From contig JAEZKB010000129.1 of assembly GCA_023415605.1 (NCBI GenBank), forward strand, positions 1 through 17,552: 17,552 nt of DNA, given 5' to 3'. Under the pieces are notes generated by a model. That model was given only the letters and a program-made list of their open reading frames with translations. It did not search any database and was not told the DNA's origin. Positions 14,976-17,552 of this stretch are shown in pieces. The DNA comes from Pseudomonadota bacterium (GTDB lineage: Bacteria; Pseudomonadota; Alphaproteobacteria; Rhizobiales; Devosiaceae). Position 1 is the first letter of the stretch. Every line of letters begins with the position of its first letter. The position numbers and the translations under genes were made by a program.

Positions 14976-15986
14976 CTACCCGTTGGAGACTGAGACAAGG
15001 CGGGCGAGGGTTTCCTTGGCCTTGCCACTGTCGATGGTGGAGCGCGCTAGCGCGATGCCGTCTTCGATGGAGCTGACCTTGTCGGCCACCAGCAGCGCCG
15101 CGCCGGCATTGAGCAGCACGGTGTCGCGATAGGCGCCAGGAGCACCCTCGAACAGCGCGATCATTGCAGCAGCATTGTCTGCCGGCTCGCCCCCAAGCAG
15201 ATCCTTGGGATCGGTCACCTTGAGCCCCACTTGTTCCGGATGCAGCTCAAAACTGCGGAGATCACCGTTCTGGATCTGGGCCACGAAATTGGTCCCCGAG
15301 GTCGAAAGCTCATCGAGACCTTCGCTCGAATGCACCACCCAGGCTTTGACCGCCCGGTTGGCAAGGAGAGCGGCCGCCACCGGCTCCACCCATTGCTGCG
15401 AATAGACGCCGAGCAGATAGCGGCGCACGCCGGCTGGATTGGATTGCGGACCGAGGAGGTTGAAGAGCGTCCTTACCCCCATCTCTCCCCGCGACGGGCC
15501 GACATGGCGCATCGCCGGGTGGTGGTTGGGCGCAAACATGAAGCCGATGCCCGCATCGGCTATGGTCTTGGCAATCCGCTCCGGCGGCAGGTCGAGCTTT
15601 ACCCCCAGCGCTTCGAGCACCTGCGAGGCGCCGGAACGTGAGGAAAGGGCGCGATTGCCATGCTTGGCCACTGGAACACCCGCCGCAGCAACGACCAACG
15701 CAGTCGTCGTCGAAATATTGAGGCTGCCTAGGCCATCGCCGCCGGTACCGACGATGTCGATGGCATCTTCCGGCGCCTCCACCGGCACCATCTTTTCGCG
15801 GAGGATCGAGACGGCGGCGGCGATCTCGCCCACCGTCTCTCCCTTGACCCGCATGCCCATCAAAAAAGCGCCGATCTGGCTCGGTGTCGCTTCGCCGGCC
15901 ATGATGGTGCGCATGACGCCGCGCATCTCCTCGCCGGTCAGGTCCTTGCGGTCGGCGATCTTGTGCAGTGCTGCCTTGATGTCCAT
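14976..15986 (-). CDS. trpD: Anthranilate phosphoribosyltransferase TrpD
   Basis: 336 residues from ATG 15986. This ATG shares one base with the trpG stop (TGATG); a GTG one codon upstream (15989) is also in frame but less likely. The enzyme joins anthranilate to phosphoribosyl pyrophosphate. Family motifs are GTGGDGLGSLNIST (80-93, pyrophosphate binding), VAKHGNRALSSRSGASQVLEALG (107-129), MRHVGPSRGEMGVRT and FNLLGPQSNP. Length and motifs are normal. Confidence 0.97.
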   Translation of the reverse strand: MDIKAALHKIADRKDLTGEEMRGVMRTIMAGEATPSQIGAFLMGMRVKGETVGEIAAAVSILREKMVPVEAPEDAIDIVGTGGDGLGSLNISTTTALVVAAAGVPVAKHGNRALSSRSGASQVLEALGVKLDLPPERIAKTIADAGIGFMFAPNHHPAMRHVGPSRGEMGVRTLFNLLGPQSNPAGVRRYLLGVYSQQWVEPVAAALLANRAVKAWVVHSSEGLDELSTSGTNFVAQIQNGDLRSFELHPEQVGLKVTDPKDLLGGEPADNAAAMIALFEGAPGAYRDTVLLNAGAALLVADKVSSIEDGIALARSTIDSGKAKETLARLVSVSNG

Positions 15987-16582
15987 CACGCCGCCTTCTT
16001 GATATTGAAGTCGCGGGCGATGTTGAGGAAATTTTGCAGCAGAGCGTGACCGTTCTCGGACGCGATGCTTTCAGGGTGGAACTGCACGCCATGCACCGGC
16101 ATGGTTTTGTGCTGCACCCCCATGATCAGCCCATCGTCGGTCGACGCCGTAACTTCCAGCGCGTCCGGCAGGGTGTCCTGCTTGACGATCAGCGAGTGAT
16201 AGCGCGTCGCCTCGAACCCGGCATTGAGGCCACGGAAGATGCCTTTGCCGGTGTGATTGATGCGGCTGGTCTTGCCATGCATAAGGTGCGGCGCGCGGAT
16301 CACATCGCCGCCCATGGCCTGGCCGATGGCCTGATGCCCTAGGCAGACGCCGAGCAGCGGCGTCGTCGGTGCGAACCGCTCGATCAGGCTGAGACAGATG
16401 CCGGCTTCGTTCGGCGTACACGGCCCGGGCGAGAGCAGGATGGCTTCCGGCGCCATTTGATCGATCTCATCGAGCGTGATCTTGTCGTTGCGGACCACGG
16501 TCGGGTCGGCCCCGAGTTCGCCCAGGAAGTGGACCAGGTTGTAGGTAAAGCTGTCGTAGTTATCGATGACCAAAAGTTTCAT
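15986..16582 (-). CDS. trpG: Anthranilate synthase component II, glutamine amidotransferase TrpG
   Basis: 198 residues from ATG 16582, chosen because GAGGA precedes it and MKLLVIDNYDSFTYNLVHF is the standard family start; the frame extends a further 23 non-family codons upstream. The class I amidotransferase triad is visible: Cys80 in GVCLGHQ, with His169 and Glu171 in QFHPES. It supplies ammonia from glutamine to TrpE. Such proteins can also serve p-aminobenzoate synthesis (PabA), but the trpE-trpG-trpD context favours TrpG. It is a separate protein and not fused to TrpE as in Rhizobiaceae. Confidence 0.96.
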   Translation of the reverse strand: MKLLVIDNYDSFTYNLVHFLGELGADPTVVRNDKITLDEIDQMAPEAILLSPGPCTPNEAGICLSLIERFAPTTPLLGVCLGHQAIGQAMGGDVIRAPHLMHGKTSRINHTGKGIFRGLNAGFEATRYHSLIVKQDTLPDALEVTASTDDGLIMGVQHKTMPVHGVQFHPESIASENGHALLQNFLNIARDFNIKKAA

Positions 16583-16613
16583 CGGTCGTTCCTCAATGGC
16601 GGTATGGAATGGC

Positions 16614-16642
16614 GGCACGGCTCGTGCCACGCCATCGGCGTG
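16614..16642 (-). other. Tandem hairpins between trpE and trpG
   Basis: Two perfect six-base-stem hairpins sit side by side, sharing one base: GGCACG-GCT-CGTGCC (16614-16628, plus-strand reading) and CACGCC-ATC-GGCGTG (16628-16642). Their arms could also pair across each other. There is no T-run, so they are not a standard terminator. They may affect mRNA stability or the relative translation of trpG. Confidence 0.35.
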
Positions 16643-16675
16643 CCCGCGCATCCAATACCTCGAGGAACAAATCCG

Positions 16676-17519
16676 TCACTGCCCGACCCTCGCCTCACCG
16701 GCATAGCGTAGCGCTTCCTCGGCAGCGCTGAAAAGGGCGCGCGCCTTGTTTTCGCATTCGAGCTGTTCGAGCTCCGGCTTGCTGTCGGCGACAATCCCGG
16801 CGCCAGACTGCACATAGATCTTGCCGTCGGCGATGATTGCGGTGCGCAGAATGATGCAGGTATCCATCGTCCCGTCGGCGCCGAAATAGCCCACGCAGCC
16901 GCCATAGATGCCACGCTTGGCCTTCTCCAACTCCTCGATGATCTCCATCGCCCGCACCTTCGGGGCGCCCGAGACGGTGCCCGCAGGGAAGCCGGCGCTG
17001 AGGGCGTCTACGAAGTCATGTTTCGGATCGAGTTCGCCTACTACGTTCGAAACGATGTGCATGACGTGCGAATAGTATTCGAGGAAGAACTTGTCGGTGA
17101 CCTTCACGGTGCCGATCTTGGCCACCCGGCCGACATCGTTGCGCCCCAGGTCCAGCAGCATCAGGTGTTCGGCCAGTTCCTTGGGATCCGAGAGCAGTTC
17201 GTCCGCGAGTTCCTTGTCCCGCGTCGGCGTGGCGCCCCGCTTCCGCGTGCCGGCGATGGGGCGAATGGTGACCTGGCCCTTCTCGACTTTCACCAAAATT
17301 TCCGGACTCGATCCAGCTACCGAGAAGCCGCCGAAATCGAGGAAATACATATAGGGCGAGGGGTTCGTCCGGCGCAGCGCCCGGTAGAGCGCCGTCGGCG
17401 GCAGGCTGAACTCAGCCTCGAACCGCTGGCTCAGTACCACCTGGAAGATGTCGCCGGCGGTGATGTAGTCCTTGGCCTTGGCGACCATCTCCGCGTATTC
17501 GGCTACCGTCGTGTTTGTC
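16676..17519 (-). CDS. trpE: Anthranilate synthase component I, TrpE (C-terminal part, broken by contig end)
   Basis: About 280 residues of a protein usually near 500. The chorismate-binding domain is clear: YITAGDIFQVVLSQRF, then GSSPEILV, RPIAGTRKRG, the LSDPKELAEHLMLLDLGRNDVGRV block, FPAGTVSGAPKVRAMEIIEEL and LRTAIIADGKIYVQSGAGIV. It makes anthranilate from chorismate with ammonia from TrpG. The frame formally runs to the window end, but the last codons (17520-17552) come from adapter sequence and encode a hydrophobic stretch with no place in TrpE, so I end it at 17519, just before TNTTVAEYAEM. The N-terminal half, which carries the tryptophan feedback site, and any leader peptide lie outside. 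The next gene, trpG, begins 93 bases downstream. Confidence 0.94.
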
Positions 17520-17552
17520 CAGTCTGTTATAAAAATAAGAAGCTGCCGACGA
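17520..17552. other. Residual Illumina Nextera adapter at contig end (artefact)
   Basis: Read on the minus strand the last 33 bases begin TCGTCGGCAGC, the exact first 11 bases of the Nextera read-1 transposase adapter. The whole 33-base adapter, ending at the mosaic end, aligns without gaps at 26 of 33 positions. Most mismatches put an A on the plus strand, as expected from poor-quality read ends. This is not genome sequence. Confidence 0.88.

Noticed and set aside
15987..15989. GTG as the trpD start
   Set aside because: The following ATG overlaps the trpG stop as TGATG, the usual coupling arrangement, and adding one residue brings nothing.

Overview
The window looks like the end of a draft contig from an alphaproteobacterium, probably of the Hyphomicrobiales (Rhizobiales). 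The reasons are high GC, the gene chain trpE-trpG-trpD-trpC-moaC-moeA, and a ribbon-helix-helix domain type common in that class. trpE and trpG are separate genes, unlike the trpEG fusion of Rhizobiaceae, so a Devosia-like relative is my guess (moderate to low confidence). Every supported gene lies on the minus strand, so transcription runs from high to low coordinates.

Right part (12482-17519): a compact biosynthetic block. It encodes the C-terminal part of anthranilate synthase component I (trpE), then trpG, trpD and trpC for tryptophan, then moaC and moeA for molybdenum cofactor. From trpG onward the genes overlap by 1-4 bases or are 3 bases apart, so they are almost certainly co-transcribed and translationally coupled. 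The last 33 bases (17520-17552) are not genomic: they match the Illumina Nextera read-1 transposase adapter at 26 of 33 positions, so trpE is broken by the contig end.

Middle part (6347-12143): a type I secretion locus. In order of transcription it holds a TolC-family outer-membrane protein, a LapB/LssB-type ABC transporter with a degenerate C39-like N-terminal domain, a HlyD/LapC-type membrane-fusion protein, and a small protein that joins a ribbon-helix-helix domain to a PAS-like domain. The last three overlap each other.

Left part (1-6073): one continuous minus-strand reading frame of at least 2,024 codons that runs off the window. It is a giant, repetitive, type I secreted surface protein. 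It has a LapA-like N-terminal retention region with a PAAG candidate LapG cleavage site at residues 127-130, two kinds of T1SS-143/VCBS-like beta modules, and a carbohydrate-binding-like jelly-roll domain. Its C-terminal end, where RTX repeats and the secretion signal would be expected, lies outside.

Working model (inference): the TolC-ABC-HlyD machine exports the giant adhesin and may hold it at the surface in the Lap manner. The RHH-PAS protein is the likely local regulator. An exact 13-bp motif, CATGCATACGCCG, occurs in the same orientation upstream of both the adhesin gene and the tolC operon and is a candidate shared operator. This self-contained adhesin, exporter and sensor-regulator unit is the most interesting content of the window.
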